Source of the DNA: Ligustrum vulgare
Lineage: Eukaryota; Streptophyta; Magnoliopsida; Lamiales; Oleaceae
Reading direction: 5' to 3'
Assembly (NCBI GenBank): GCA_963555705.1
Contig: OY743182.1
Span: 55,999,092 to 56,063,091 of the forward strand
DNA length: 64,000 nucleotides
The notes under the pieces were generated by a model. The model was not told the origin of the DNA and made no database searches. It saw only the letters and a program-made list of their open reading frames with translations. Shown piece by piece: positions 12,003-22,894 of this stretch (position 1 is its first letter; each line of letters opens with the position of its first letter). A program made the translations under genes and the position numbers.

Positions 12003-12020
12003 TGGCGGCGTTGCCGGAGA
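12003..12020 (+). promoter_or_regulatory. primer-binding site, Asp-tRNA type
   Basis: TGGCGGCGTTGCCGGAGA, six bases after the LTR end. Athila and related gypsy elements use a PBS of this form. A degenerate echo (TTTTTGGCGGCGTTACCG) lies at about 12082-12100. Confidence 0.75.
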
Positions 12021-12329
12021 TTGTTCTTTAAATTTATTCTTAGATTACTTTCAATAATTCGGACTTTTTATTTTATTCTTGTTTTTGGCGGCGTTACCGC
12101 TTTATTTTTATTTTATTCTTGTTTATTTTTGTTCTTGTTTTTATTTTATTTTAGGACTTTAAATTCTAATTTTAGTTTAGTTACTAGTTTCGTTGTTTTT
12201 CTTTTAGTTGTGTATGTTACGTTCGAAAAAGGGAATATTTTCGAAGTTGACCCGAAAATAGAACGTACTTTACACCATAGATTAAGAGAACTTAGGGTAC
12301 TAGATAAACAGAAAAATAAAAAAATTCAA

Positions 12330-13721
12330 ATGGCAAACAATATGGCTTTTCCTAGAGTTGAGATAGAAGATGAGGGTAATAGACTTGTAGGAGATTTCAT
12401 GACCCCACAAATTGTCCAAAACCAATCAAGCATAGTTTATCCACCTTTTGGTCTTGCAAACTTCCAATTAAAGACCAATGTGATAAATATGTTTCAAAAT
12501 GGACACCAATTCTATGGCAAACCCAATGAAAATCCACATGCACATGTGTCTAAATTTTTAGACATGTGTGAACATTTTAAATATCAGGGTGTGTCGATGA
12601 CGCCATAAGACTTAGGTTGTTTCCATACACCTTACGAGATAGGGCAATAGATTGGTTAGACTCCCGTCCTCCTACAAGTATAACAACTTAGAATGACTTG
12701 GCCCAAAAATTTTGCACAAAATTCATGCCCCAGCCAAAGTTGCTAAAAATGAGTTTAAAAGCATTTAAAAGCATTTGATGAAGCATGGAATAGCTTTAAA
12801 AGCATGCTTAGGAAGTGCCCTCAACATGGATTACCTAAAAATGAGCAGGTAAGGTACTTTTACATTGGCTTGCTCCCTCAATACAAGAATCTTGTTGATT
12901 CGTCATCAAATGGATCAATAACTACCCAAACTCTTGATGGAGCACTTGAACTGTTTGAGAGAATAGCCAATACCAATGCAATGTGGGCGTCTGAGAGGAT
13001 AATTCAAAAGAAACCAGCAGGAGTTTATGCCGTGTATGATGTTTCGGCATTGTCTGCTAAATTAGACTCTTTGATGAATTTCATACAAATCAACCATTCA
13101 GTGAAAAGTGTAGTAACTGGATGTGAGGAATGTGGGGCCAATCACAATACCTCAGATTGTCCAATTTTGGCAGCTCAAGCTGAGCAGGTCAGCTTTATAC
13201 AAGGGGGACATCGCCAAAATAATCCATACTCCAACACTTATAATCCTGGTTGGCGAAATCACCCTAACTTTTCATGGAGGGATAATCAAAATGGAATTGG
13301 CCAGCAAGCCCCTCCACAGCAAGTAGTGGAGAAGAAACCTCAACTTGAAGAAATGGTTGTGAAATCGATGGAGAAGACTGACCAGTACATGAGCCAGACC
13401 AATCAATTTATGGCTAAAACAGATCAGTTCATGACAAAAACTGACCAATTCATGAGGATGACTGAAACTACACTGCGAAATCATCAGGCTTCAATCAAAA
13501 ACTTGGAAACCCAAGTTGGTCAGATAGCTCAGGCTTTAGCAAACAGAGCCCCAGGTACACTGCCTGGTAACACTGAGGTTAATCCTAGGGAGCAAGTGAT
13601 GACAATAAAAACTGTTGAAAGAGAGGTAGATTTTGTGCCAGGAAGGATCACTTTTGCTCCATGTGACAGAGTTTATGAACCTCCCACTACTTTTCCCCAA
13701 AGACTGAAAGGTTGGAAATAG
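12330..13721 (+). pseudogene. Athila-type gag (broken)
   Basis: The likely start is Met-Ala-Asn-Asn-Met-Ala-Phe at about 12330, not the upstream Leu-rich frame. The N-terminal half has FYGKPNENPHAHVSKFLDMC (about 12511-12570), the retrotransposon gag entry motif. A frameshift at about 12600 and a stop near 12690 interrupt the middle. From 12804 the frame is open for 305 codons: PKNEQVRYFYIGL, a Cys-rich CEECGANHNTSDCP knuckle-like motif near 13123-13164, and NPYSNTYNPGWRNHPNFSW, which is characteristic of Athila-type gag. A short tandem of Gln-Phe-Met-x-Lys-Thr-Asp units follows (about 13378-13460). It ends at a stop at 13719. Gag packages element RNA into particles; here it is defective. Confidence 0.8.
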
Positions 13722-13757
13722 AAACAAGGAGTAAATACAATTACCACATGCAGTGGA

Positions 13758-14645
13758 GTGAAATTACCTGAGATTCATGTTCAAAATCCAGATGAAGAAA
13801 AAGAAAAACATGTTGAGGCACCTGAAAAGCAATTTGCTGAGAAGAAAGAGGAGAATGAGGTAAAATTTACAATTAAACCTCATGAGTCTCCTATTCCATT
13901 CCCGCAAAGATTACAAAAGCCTAAGGAGGATCAGCAGTTCAATAAATTTCTCAACATGCTCAGAAAGCTGCACATTAACATTCCTTTCCTAGAAGCCATT
14001 ACCCAAATCCCCAGCTATACCAAGTTCCTGAAAAAAATGATGTCAAGTAAGAGAAAACTTGAGGAACTTGAAGAGATGTCATTGAATGAAGAGTGCAGCG
14101 CCATCTTACAACAAAAGCTGCTACCCAAGCTAAGAGATCCAGGAAGTTTTTCAATTCCTTGCATCATTAGTGACTTAAAGTTTTATGTGACCTTGGTGCA
14201 AGCATAAATTTGATGCCTCTTTCAGTCTATATGAAGCTAGGATTAGGGGACCCAAAGCCAAGCCCAATCATCTTGTAGTTAGCTGATCGTTCCATTCGAT
14301 ACCCATATGGAGTCATTGAGGATGTGCTGGTTAAAGTGGAAAAATTCATATTCCATGCTGACTTCGTGACTCTAGATATGGAGGAAGATAGTAAGGTTCC
14401 ACTGATTTTAGGTCGACCCATTCTGGCTACTGCTAGAGCCTTGGTTGACGTGGAAAAGGGGGAGGTCATGCTTCGAGTAGAGGAGGAGAAAGTAACATTT
14501 GACATGGTTCAGCTAGTGAATCAAAATCCACTACTTGAAAACTGTTCAAAAATTGAAGTGGCACAGCATCTTCATCTTTGGGAACAAGTTGAGTATGGGG
14601 TCAAGACAAATGATAGGGCCTCAACATCTTGTTTCATGCCACCTT
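13758..14645 (+). pseudogene. Athila-type aspartic protease region (frameshifted)
   Basis: The first part (13758-14204) has the linker PIPFPQRLQKPKEDQQFNKF and LNMLRKLHINIPFLEAITQI, both typical of the region ahead of the protease. The active-site block Cys-Asp-Leu-Gly-Ala-Ser-Ile-Asn lies at about 14188-14211 but in another frame, so a frameshift separates it from its N-terminus. A stop near 14278 follows, then the frame at 14324-14645 carries VPLILGRPILATARALVDVE, the conserved second half of retroelement proteases. Translation would have ended at 14645, where no RT follows. Confidence 0.75.
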
Positions 14646-16686
14646 GAGAAAGTTTGCTAAAAAGTCTAGCTCTAGACTTTAAATGAAGCGCTTGTTGGGA
14701 GGCAACCCAACTTCTCAAACCCTTTTTCTTTATTTGTTTTATCTATTTTCTTTATTGTTGTTTTGATGATATACACTACATTTTAGGATCACTTGCATGC
14801 TTAGAATTCATATTTTGACATGTTAGTGGCATTGAAAACTTCATTGCACCTATTCTTGCATGTTTTAGCATCTTTAGGATTTATTTGTTTTCTATTTGTT
14901 TTGTAACTTTTTATCACAATCTTCCACTTGATCACCTAGCTTAGGACATGAACATATTGTTTAGAAGTTGGTTACATGCATTTGAAAGCATTCAGGGGTC
15001 CAAAACGGGGTCCAAAACTTAACTTTTGAAAAATTTCAAGTCACTGCCTTTAACACTGTGCGGTCGCACGGTTATTAAATGGACAGAACCGGCAGTTTGT
15101 ATATATTATTCCAAAACTTTCATTTTAACCACTTCAAACCCGTTTTCTCCTCCCCCAAATCGCCCAACATTGAATCCCCAACTATTCCCCTAAGTTTGCA
15201 CACCATTATAACTCAAAATCATATCTTGCATTGCATCAAAATCATCCAAAGGTAAGAATTTTTCACCAATTTCCAAGATTATGCATAATTCTTGTGTTCT
15301 TCAAATTTTTGTGGAAATTGAATATTGTGGATTGATAGTGATATGTTTAGGCTAGAACTTGGGGTATTGAATTGTGCTTATCAGGTGAAATTTTTTTGGC
15401 TTAATTCAAGTCTCCAACTCTATGAATTCATTGATTTCTTTGTATGCATGCTAGGTGTTCGATAAAATGCCACAATGAGTTTTTTGTTGAGTTTTCGCAT
15501 TCTTCTTGGATGATCACCTTCATTACATGTTATACATCATTTGTACATCATATATTCATTGTTTACATAGATTTAAGGCTTATAACTCAACAAAAACATT
15601 TTTACACTTCATAGCACTTCATTGCAAGGCATCACAGTACCACTGCACCAATTTCAGCTTCATATCACCTACTTTGTCACAGCTTTTCATGACCCAAATG
15701 AACTCCAAATTTGCTGAATTTTTGATACGTTGTAGAACAAGTTATGTAATTTCATATGCCCATGACATGTCTCGGGAAATTTTCACTTTTTCGAGGCGAT
15801 GTCAAGGGCTGAAAGTCAGAAGTAGACCACTTTTCAAAAATTTCAAAATTTTTCTAAGTCCTAGTTTGGGTGTGTTGTATTGATTTTCTTTAATTCCTAT
15901 GTAATAATTATGCTTCTAATGATCATTAATGTTTATTGCAAGGAACATATCATCATGGGACAATTCACGCCAAACAAGGAAAAGGAAGTAAATGGTCATT
16001 TCATCCAACAAAGCATTTAAGTCAAAGCTTCAAAAATGGGAACACCAACTCTCCAAACCAGGGAACTACATTAACTCTCTTTGTTATTTCTGTGTTCATT
16101 TTCTTTATGTGTTTTGAATACATTGAGGACAATGTATGATTCTAGTTTTGGGGTGTGAATCTTATTCATGTACTTTCATATACACATTCATTCGGTTTTG
16201 GGTAGAAAATTCATAAAAAATTGAAAAATTGAAAAAATCATAAAAAGTGAAAATTTTGAAAATTTTTGTTGATTTATTTATTGTTTATGACATGATTTGA
16301 ATTGACTTTTGTGCTTTAGTTAGAATATTGGGCAACATGCGAAACTAAGATTTTCTCAATATTCATCCATGTAAGACTTAAATCAAACTTAAGCACATAG
16401 CCACTTTCGAATAAAAACTTGTGCAGGGAGATGCTTGATACTTGTGGGGTAAAATTGTGCAATTTGAACATAGAACTGAGTGAAAGACCAGCATAAAAAC
16501 AGAAAAATGCTGAAGGTCTTATTTCGCTCTTCAAATGCCTTTTTGACTCGAGCAAGTAAGTCTGAGGGGTTCTCTGAACCTGGTACCCTAAGCTCAACTG
16601 AGTTGGGAGCTGCCGACCTAAAGCTCGCTACAAGGGTCAACTAGAAAGCAAGTACGGAGAGTGGACTTACACATAAGACGTTAAAA
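14646..16686 (+). other. long non-coding 3' region of the Athila-like element
   Basis: About 2 kb with no gene. It opens with a short inverted-repeat motif (AAGCGCTTGTTGGGAGGCAA, about 14686-14705) that I know from the same position in other plant Athila-type and related elements. Near 16120-16155 comes TTGAGGACAATGTATGATTC followed by TAGTTTTGGGGTGTG, the likely polypurine tract. The open frames at 15506-15883 and 16316-16640 have no recognisable motif and are probably accidental. Confidence 0.6.
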
Positions 16687-17482
16687 TTGCAAGGGTATCC
16701 ATAGGAGGCCAAATTTAAGATTGAAGAACAATGATCAATGAGATGAATATGGTGACATCTTTTCATATTTCTTGTGATTTATTTTCGATCATGTATTTAG
16801 GCTAGGTTTTAATTGTTAGAATTGTGATGAAGCATTAATTTATTGATTCCTTGTTTTGACTTTATATTTATATTGTGCAATTTATGAGACTGATGCAATT
16901 AATTATGTTGTTATTATCATCTATGATTGTGGATGCGTAATTATTGATGTTTGTGATAGATTTCTATGTTCGAAAGAGTAGAAATTTATTAGACCTTGAT
17001 TAATTGCCGCGAAGTCCGATAGGGGATATAAATATACCCCTATGCTTCGTGTTATCCTTAAAAGTGTTCATAATTCGTTAATGCTTTTCTACATGTTTGG
17101 ATTGGTCATAGAAATATATGCTCGTCTCTTGTAGGAAAAGGTGTTTGTGTATCGCTCGAAAGGGGACATAAATAAATATAGGAACACGGATTTTCAATAC
17201 TCATACCTTGTTATTAAATGTTTAAGTCAAATACATGGTTGATATGTTTAATGTGGATTCATAATTCTAACATATTCATCTCATCGTTTTAACAAATCAA
17301 ATTTTCTTTATTTTAATTTTTAATTTGTTTTTCAAAAACAAAATTTTCAAATCCTAAGCTTTTCTTGTTCCGGTTAAGATAGTAGTCTAAAAAACAATTT
17401 AAAACAATCTCTGTGGGATCGATACTTGGACCCACGTCCACTTTATTACTTGCGCGACCCGTGCACTTGCGGAGCGTTAACA
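16687..17482 (+). repeat. 3' LTR of the Athila-like element, 5'-truncated
   Basis: Starts at ATTGCAAGGGTATCCATAGG, equivalent to about 11199 in the 5' LTR, and runs to GGAGCGTTAACA. About 715 bp of its 5' end is absent, so it lacks the part expected to hold the promoter. The shared portion is nearly identical to the 5' LTR by eye. Confidence 0.85.
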
Positions 17483-17487
17483 ATAGT

Positions 17488-17564
17488 TAAGTAATATTTG
17501 TTATCTAGTCCGTTTGACATTTTTAATTTAGTTTTAATTTGTTCGAGGACAAATACATATTCTA
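17488..17564 (+). other. right flank of the Athila-like insertion
   Basis: AT-rich sequence with TTCGAGGACAAATACATATT, similar to the GAGGACAA element near gypsy polypurine tracts. It seems to be the continuation of the older element at 8640-10483. It ends abruptly against a gene fragment at 17565. Confidence 0.4.
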
Positions 17565-17621
17565 GAAAGCACCAGTCTGCCATTCATGGACATGAATGAC
17601 ATCAGGTTGGTTTTCAGTGAC
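17565..17621 (-). pseudogene. starch synthase exon fragment
   Basis: On the minus strand an acceptor-like TTATTGCAG (17622 upward) is followed by 57 bases encoding VTENQPDVIHVHEWQTGAF. The block PDVIHVHEWQTG is the conserved sequence of the soluble starch synthase (GT5) catalytic domain, class III/IV/V, where His and Trp lie close to the ADP-glucose site. The match stops where retroelement-like sequence begins. With a splice site but only one partial exon, it is a captured or truncated gene fragment, not a gene. The LETM1-like pieces upstream are in the same orientation. Confidence 0.6.
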
Positions 17622-17907
17622 CTGCAATAAGATAAAATTCTTTCATGAGTTTTGGAAATGATAACTGATATTAAAATTTTATACAAATATATGAGTATCT
17701 AGAAAAAAGACTAATTTCACATATTTATTTAACAAAATCAATTTTATAAATCTTTTCCATCTATAGAAGCATATAAAAAACGTGTTAGATGTTCAGTAAC
17801 ATATGACAATAGGATACATAGAGCACCAAAGGACAACCAGGACAGGGGGAAAAATCATATTTTAATAACGATACGAAATGATTTCCAAATGGTAACCTTT
17901 ATGTGTT

Positions 17908-17916
<9 letters not shown>

Positions 17917-17994
<78 letters not shown>
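17917..17994. repeat. (GT)n(GA)n compound microsatellite
   Basis: GT run (about 17908-17925) passing into about 35 GA units up to 17994. It sits against the last LETM1-like exon (minus strand), exactly where the protein similarity stops. The open frames on both strands through it encode only Glu-Arg or Ser-Leu repeats. Confidence 0.95.
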
Positions 17995-17996
<2 letters not shown>

Positions 17997-17997
<1 letters not shown>

Positions 17998-18537
17998 CGA
18001 TCATCCACATCACCAATCTCTTGTTCAAGCTTTTGGAGCATAGCATCAACCTGAAATGTGGAACTCCAATTAACAAATGATTAATCATTTATATATTGCA
18101 TACATCTCAATCCAAACGGAAACCCTCTTATAATCTAGAAGGCAATGCATAGTAGATTGGAGTAGCAAATCCAGATTCTCTAAAGGTGTCTTACGATGTC
18201 TATGAGAGCTGAAGAGACTTTGGCTGCTTGCTCATTAGCTCCGTCACTATCCTCTCTTGCAACTTTATGTGCCTTTCTGGCTTCTTCTCCGTCTGCACCC
18301 TCTTTTTCCACGATGCTATTGTACAAATATACCTACAAATAACATATTATTAGTAAACATAACGTAACTCAAGCACTTAGTTGGCAGATGAAACTGGAAA
18401 ATCTCCTCAAGACATGCTATGAATAACATGATGAGTTAAGTAAAATGACCACATTCATACCATTATTGAAAGCCACAGGGTGCTCTAAAAAAATTGTACC
18501 TTGTTAATTTCGAAGAAGACGTGTTTTGAACTTTGCT
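17997..18537 (-). pseudogene. LETM1-like gene fragment, three exon pieces with introns kept
   Basis: Three exon-like blocks on the minus strand have proper boundaries. 18537-18500 reads SSKHVFFEINK after TTTCTTGTTAG and ends at a GTAC donor. 18332-18195 (46 codons) reads VYLYNSIVEKEGADGEE through KVSSALIDI between TTTGTAG and GTAAG. 18050-17997 reads VDAMLQKLEQEIGDVDDR after TTTCAG. Together they match the C-terminal region of plant LETM1, the mitochondrial inner-membrane K+/H+ (Ca2+/H+) exchanger family, just before its EF-hand. The coding phase is kept across both introns. The EF-hand part is replaced by a GA/GT microsatellite, and nothing upstream of 18537 continues the protein. Intron retention argues for DNA-level capture or truncation, not retroposition. 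Confidence 0.7.
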
Positions 18538-18540
18538 CTA

Positions 18541-19066
18541 ACAAGAAAGGAGAGGAAGTGGACGATATTGTAAGAGATTAAGAATGAGGATGAAGCAGAA
18601 GTTAATGATTTTCTGTCGAACAAACCATCTAGAAAATAACCCTCCCAAAAAAAAGTATAGAAGTCAACAAAAATTATTTATGACCAAAAACTATGTGTTA
18701 CAACTATAGTTAGATAGTTAAATTCAATAGCTTGACATCCTTGATGATAATTCTGTTCAAGTAGACTCTGACCAGTGACATGTAAGGCGTTACATTAGTT
18801 GATTAGGATAAATATGAAAGAAACTTGACAACTACTGGGAAAGTTAAGGAATGAATGGGTTGATGAAATAGAAATCTGGACCTCATTGAGTGGGCCTACA
18901 AAAACCGCCATACATGATAACGTGCGTATATCCAAACACCACAGAACACAAATGTAAGGAAGCAGGGGGAAAGATCCAGGAACGGTTGTTATTGACAGAA
19001 GTGACGGAAAAAGTGGTTGAAAAATTGGGGGGAAAAGATGAATATAAAAACAAAACTAAAAGACAT
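18541..19066. other. no recognisable feature
   Basis: About 0.5 kb, AT-rich. The open frame 18890-19090 (+) has no known motif. It ends at the LTR terminus at 19067. Confidence 0.4.
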
Positions 19067-21712
19067 TGTAGCGATCGAGAATTTTCGTGATTGATTTTGA
19101 ATAGATATTATTAAAAATGTGTTGCTACGACTTTGCCTATTTATTTTTAAAACTCGTGTGTGTCTAGCCATTTTAAGTGAAATTAAAAGCATTTAAAAAT
19201 GTTAGTACAATTCCGATTTTAATTTAAAATGTCTCAATGTCATTATCTATTTTATGTTAAAACTTCCAATTCTAGCTAAATCTCAAATTTTAAATTATTT
19301 TAAAAATCTCAAATTATTTCCTAGTTCAAAATTTTCAAATTCTAATATCTTGTCCAATTTAAACTAATTTAATTTCTCTTTAATCCCAATTTAGAAACGA
19401 CCGTTCACCTAGCCATCTATTCCCCCACATTTATTTTTCCTCTTTACAACAAATTCTTATTTTCCAAAATTTGATCCTCCCCATACGCCCGTACCATTTC
19501 TACAATCCTTAACTCTCTCCCTCAACTCCCTCAATCAAATTCCATTCTTGCATGTTTCCTATAATTTTTCCCAAGATTTCCGCACCAACTTCCATTTTCA
19601 TATAAGGCACATTTTCCCCATTATCTCTACCCAATCCCTCTAAATTAGCCATTCAACCTAAATTACAGAATTTAATCAGAGTCAATTCATCTTCTCCAAT
19701 CCCACAATCGTCTCCCAGAAATCTTCACACGTCTCCCTCAATTTTGTACATTTCCAATTGCCAAATTCCTTCATCCATTTCCCCTCAATCAACATTCTTC
19801 CCCAATCTTGCAAAAATTTCCATGGCCAACTTTCTCAAATTTTTCCTCACTAATCCTAAATCACTCAATCACCATAACTGGAATGCATCCCTTTAATCTC
19901 TCTTTCTTCCCCTCATTCAGCCATTATCCGTTGCATAATCTCTCAACATTTCCTAAACCAGAAATCGCCACATTTTAGAAACCCAATCACAAGTCATTTC
20001 TACTCCATAATCACTCCCTCGACCAGCTAATTCCTCCTCACAAAATCCCCTCAATCCGTCCAATTCAAAATCTGCCAAAATTAATACACAACCAAAATGA
20101 TATATTTTCCCATTCACTTGCATCATTCAACAATTAATTTAAACTCCTCACCCCACCATCCAAACCCACGAAATCAAGACCTCCAACAAAGGTAAAATTC
20201 CTTCCACCATAGCCAAGTTTGTTATCTGCACCCATCACCCCTGCCACCACTGCACGAAATCAGCCACCAACTCAAACCAAATTTTTCCACAACCTTCGTC
20301 CATACAAAAAACCGAATGCAACATCCCAAATCCACTGCAGAACTCTCATCATCGCAGCCCACGAACCTCCATTGTGACCCCCCTGCAGAACCTCAAACAC
20401 CACGAGCAGAGCACAATTTTCACAACCACCATAATAGCCCAACTCTCCTTCTTCCGCCCTACACCGCCGCCATCACAGCCCCTCGAAGACAGCGCCACGT
20501 CCTGCGAACGCCGGTGAAGGCACCGACGGCTTGTTCCCGTTGCCGTCTCACTTCCTCACTCTCTCTGACGATTGAGGTAATGGAGAGGGATGAGAGGATA
20601 TATATATATATTGTATATTTTATTTTGAAATTTACTTTTTATCCCAAAGTTTGAAAAATATTGAGTTCAGTCCCTAAAGGAGTTTTAAAGGCTAAATTTC
20701 AATCCCAAACTTTGAAAATCGAATCCATCAGTCCCTATTGAGTTTTTGAAAAGGTATTATTTTAAGCCCCCGCAGTTTTAAAATATTTTAATTCGGCCCT
20801 TTAGTTTTTAAAAGTATTATTTCGATCCTTTAATTTTTGTAATATTTTATTCAACTCTTAAGCTTTTCAAATAATTTATCTTAGCCCCAACTATTTCGAA
20901 AATGAAAATAATTAGTCCCCAATATATTTAAAATATATGAGTTAACTCAATAGTTTTCAAAATCTTTTATTTTAGTATCAACTCATTTCCAATCCCAACT
21001 ATGTTTGGTTTTAATTTTAATCCCTAAACTTTATTTCTTCTTTTAAAAATCTTTCAATTGAAACGTTTGATTTCCAAATACCACTTTAAGGTTTATTTAT
21101 TATTGGCTAGACGAGGCGCTTGGACATTTAGAAGAACAACGTGAACTTTCTTGCTCAACTTTCAGACTCGTGATTTGAGGTAGACTCACCCCCCACTAAT
21201 TAGTTTAAATTATAATTGCATGTCTTATGTGAAATTACGTGATTTACATGCTTTGATGCATGAGACGAGAAAAGAATATCTCTTATGAGATAAGATGAGA
21301 AATGATGATGTTATGCATAACTTATGAGCCTTAAGTGCACGAGACGAGACTACCCACACCCTATGATTTTAACAGCCTTGATTTTGAAAATACAAGAGCC
21401 CAAGAATATGATGATGATGTCACTGTATGATTGCATAGTTACGTGTTCAATTATTCTGTAAATTAATTATTGGCGATGGGTCTACTGAGTATTTTTCGAA
21501 ATATTCATTCCATTATTTTTACAGCTTTCGCAGATCTCGGAGATGGCGGCGAATGAAATGACAGCAGTGGCAAAATTAAATAAATGATGATGTTATTAGA
21601 CAATTTTATGAATGTTACTCGTTAAACTATTTATCGTTAATTTCATTTAAATCATTGAGACACAAGTTTTATGAATTGTTCTATATTTAAATTAATCAAT
21701 TATTTGAAACCT
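19067..21712 (+). repeat. gypsy LTR, TGTAGCGATCG family, 3' end replaced by its own inverted copy
   Basis: Begins TGTAGCGATCGAGAATTTTCG, closely matching the start of the LTR at 59762 (TGTAGCAACCAAGAATTTTT) and sharing the downstream ATCGTG/GTGTTGCTACGA-like block. Near 21535-21600 the run AAATGACAGCAGTGGCAAAA...GATGATG matches 61795-61840 of that LTR, close to its 3' end. The expected last 100 bp or so and the CA terminus are absent: at 21713 an inverted copy of 19786-20960 begins. The pyrimidine-rich stretch 19400-20560 holds the open frame 20316-20654, which has no known motif. Confidence 0.65.
19786..20960 (+). repeat. inverted repeat, left arm
   Basis: About 1.18 kb, mirrored at 21713-22894. 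The outer end pairs TCAATCAACATTCTTCCCC with GGGGAAGAATGTTGATTGA; the inner end pairs ATGAGTTAACTCAATAGTTTT with its reverse complement near 21718-21738. The two arms differ at only scattered bases and in the length of a TA run. Confidence 0.9.
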
Positions 21713-22894
21713 TCAAAACTATTGAGTTAACTCATATATTTTAAATATATTGGGGACTAATTATTTTCATTTTCAATATAGTTGGGGCTAAGATAAATTA
21801 TTTGCAAAGCTTAAGAGTTGAATAAAATATTACAAAAATTATAGGATCGAAATAATACTTTTAAAAACTAAATGGCTAAATTAAAATATTTTAAAACTGC
21901 GGGGGCTTAAAATAGTAACTTTTCAAAAACTCAATAGGGACTGATGGATTCGATTTTCAAAGTTTGGGATTGAAATTTAGCCTTTAAAACTCTTTTAGGG
22001 ACTGAACTCAATATTTTTCAAACTTTGGGATAAAAAGTAAATTTCAAAATAAAATATACAATATATATATATATATATATATTCTCTCATCCCTCTCCAT
22101 TACATCAATCGGCAGAGAGAGTGAGGAAGTGAGACGGTGATGGGAACAAGCCGTCGGTGCCTTCATCGGAGTTCGCAGGCGGTGGCGCTGTCTTCGAGGG
22201 GTTGTGATGGCGGCGGTGTAGGGCGGAAGAAGGAGAGTTGGGCGATTATGGTGGTTGTGAAAATTGTGCTCTGCTCGTGGTGTTTGAGGTTCTGCAGGGG
22301 GGTCACAATGGAGGTTCGTGGGCTGCGATGATGAGAGTTCTGCAGTGGATTTGGGATGTTGCATTCGGTTTTTTGTATGGACGAAGGTTGTGGCAAAATT
22401 TGGTTTGAGTTGGTGGCTGATTTCGTGCAGTGGTGGCAGGGGTGATGGGTGCAGATAACAAACTTGGCTATGATGGAAGGAATTTTACCTTTGCTGGAGG
22501 TGTTGATTTTGTTGGTTTGGATGGTGGGGTGAGGAGTTTAAATTAATGGTTGAATGATGCAAGTAAATGGGAAAATATATCATTTTGGTTGTGTATTAAT
22601 TTTGGCAGATTTTGAATTGGATGGATTGAGGGGATTTTGTGAGGAGGAATTAGCTGGTCGAGGGAGTGATTATGGAGTAGAAATGACTTGTGATTGGGTT
22701 TCTAAAATGTGGCGATTTTCTGGTTTAGGAAATGTTGAGAGATTATGCAACGGATAATGGCTGAATGAGGGGAAGAAAGAGAGATTAAAGGGATGCATAC
22801 CAGTTATGGTGATTGAGTGATTTAGGATTAGTGAGGAAAAATTTGAGGAAGTTGGCCATGGAAATTTTTGCAAGATTGGGGAAGAATGTTGATT
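21713..22894 (-). repeat. inverted repeat, right arm
   Basis: Reverse-complement copy of 19786-20960, separated from it by about 750 bp of LTR sequence. The minus-strand frame 22364-22044 mirrors the + frame 20316-20654. Low divergence suggests a much later origin than the surrounding elements or ongoing gene conversion. Confidence 0.9.

Larger units (their letters stand above)
10484..17482 (+). mobile_element. RT-less Athila-like Ty3/gypsy element, TSD ATAGT
   Basis: Bounded by TGATAAG at 10484 and TTAACA ending at 17482. The five bases before (10479-10483) and after (17483-17487) are both ATAGT, a perfect target duplication. Internal order: 5' LTR, PBS matching the Asp-tRNA-type TGGCGSCGTTGCCGG, gag, aspartic protease remnant, then about 2 kb of non-coding 3' region with a polypurine tract. 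There is no RT, RNase H or integrase, so it must have relied on enzymes made elsewhere. The 3' LTR lacks its first 0.7 kb. A solo LTR of the same family lies on the other strand at 24583-26108. Confidence 0.88.

Noticed and set aside
11940..12330. Upstream start of the 222-codon frame as a gag N-terminus
   Set aside because: The first 130 codons cross the LTR end and the PBS and are Phe/Leu-rich; the gag-like sequence begins at the Met near 12330.
17855..18088. Open frames on both strands of Ser-Leu or Glu-Arg repeats
   Set aside because: They are translations of the (GT)n(GA)n microsatellite; the true coding signal nearby is the LETM1-like exon piece in a different frame.
20316..20654. 112-codon Pro/His/Thr-rich open frame, with a mirror at 22364-22044
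   Set aside because: It lies in a C-rich part of an LTR, is duplicated only because the LTR is inverted, and has no recognisable motif.
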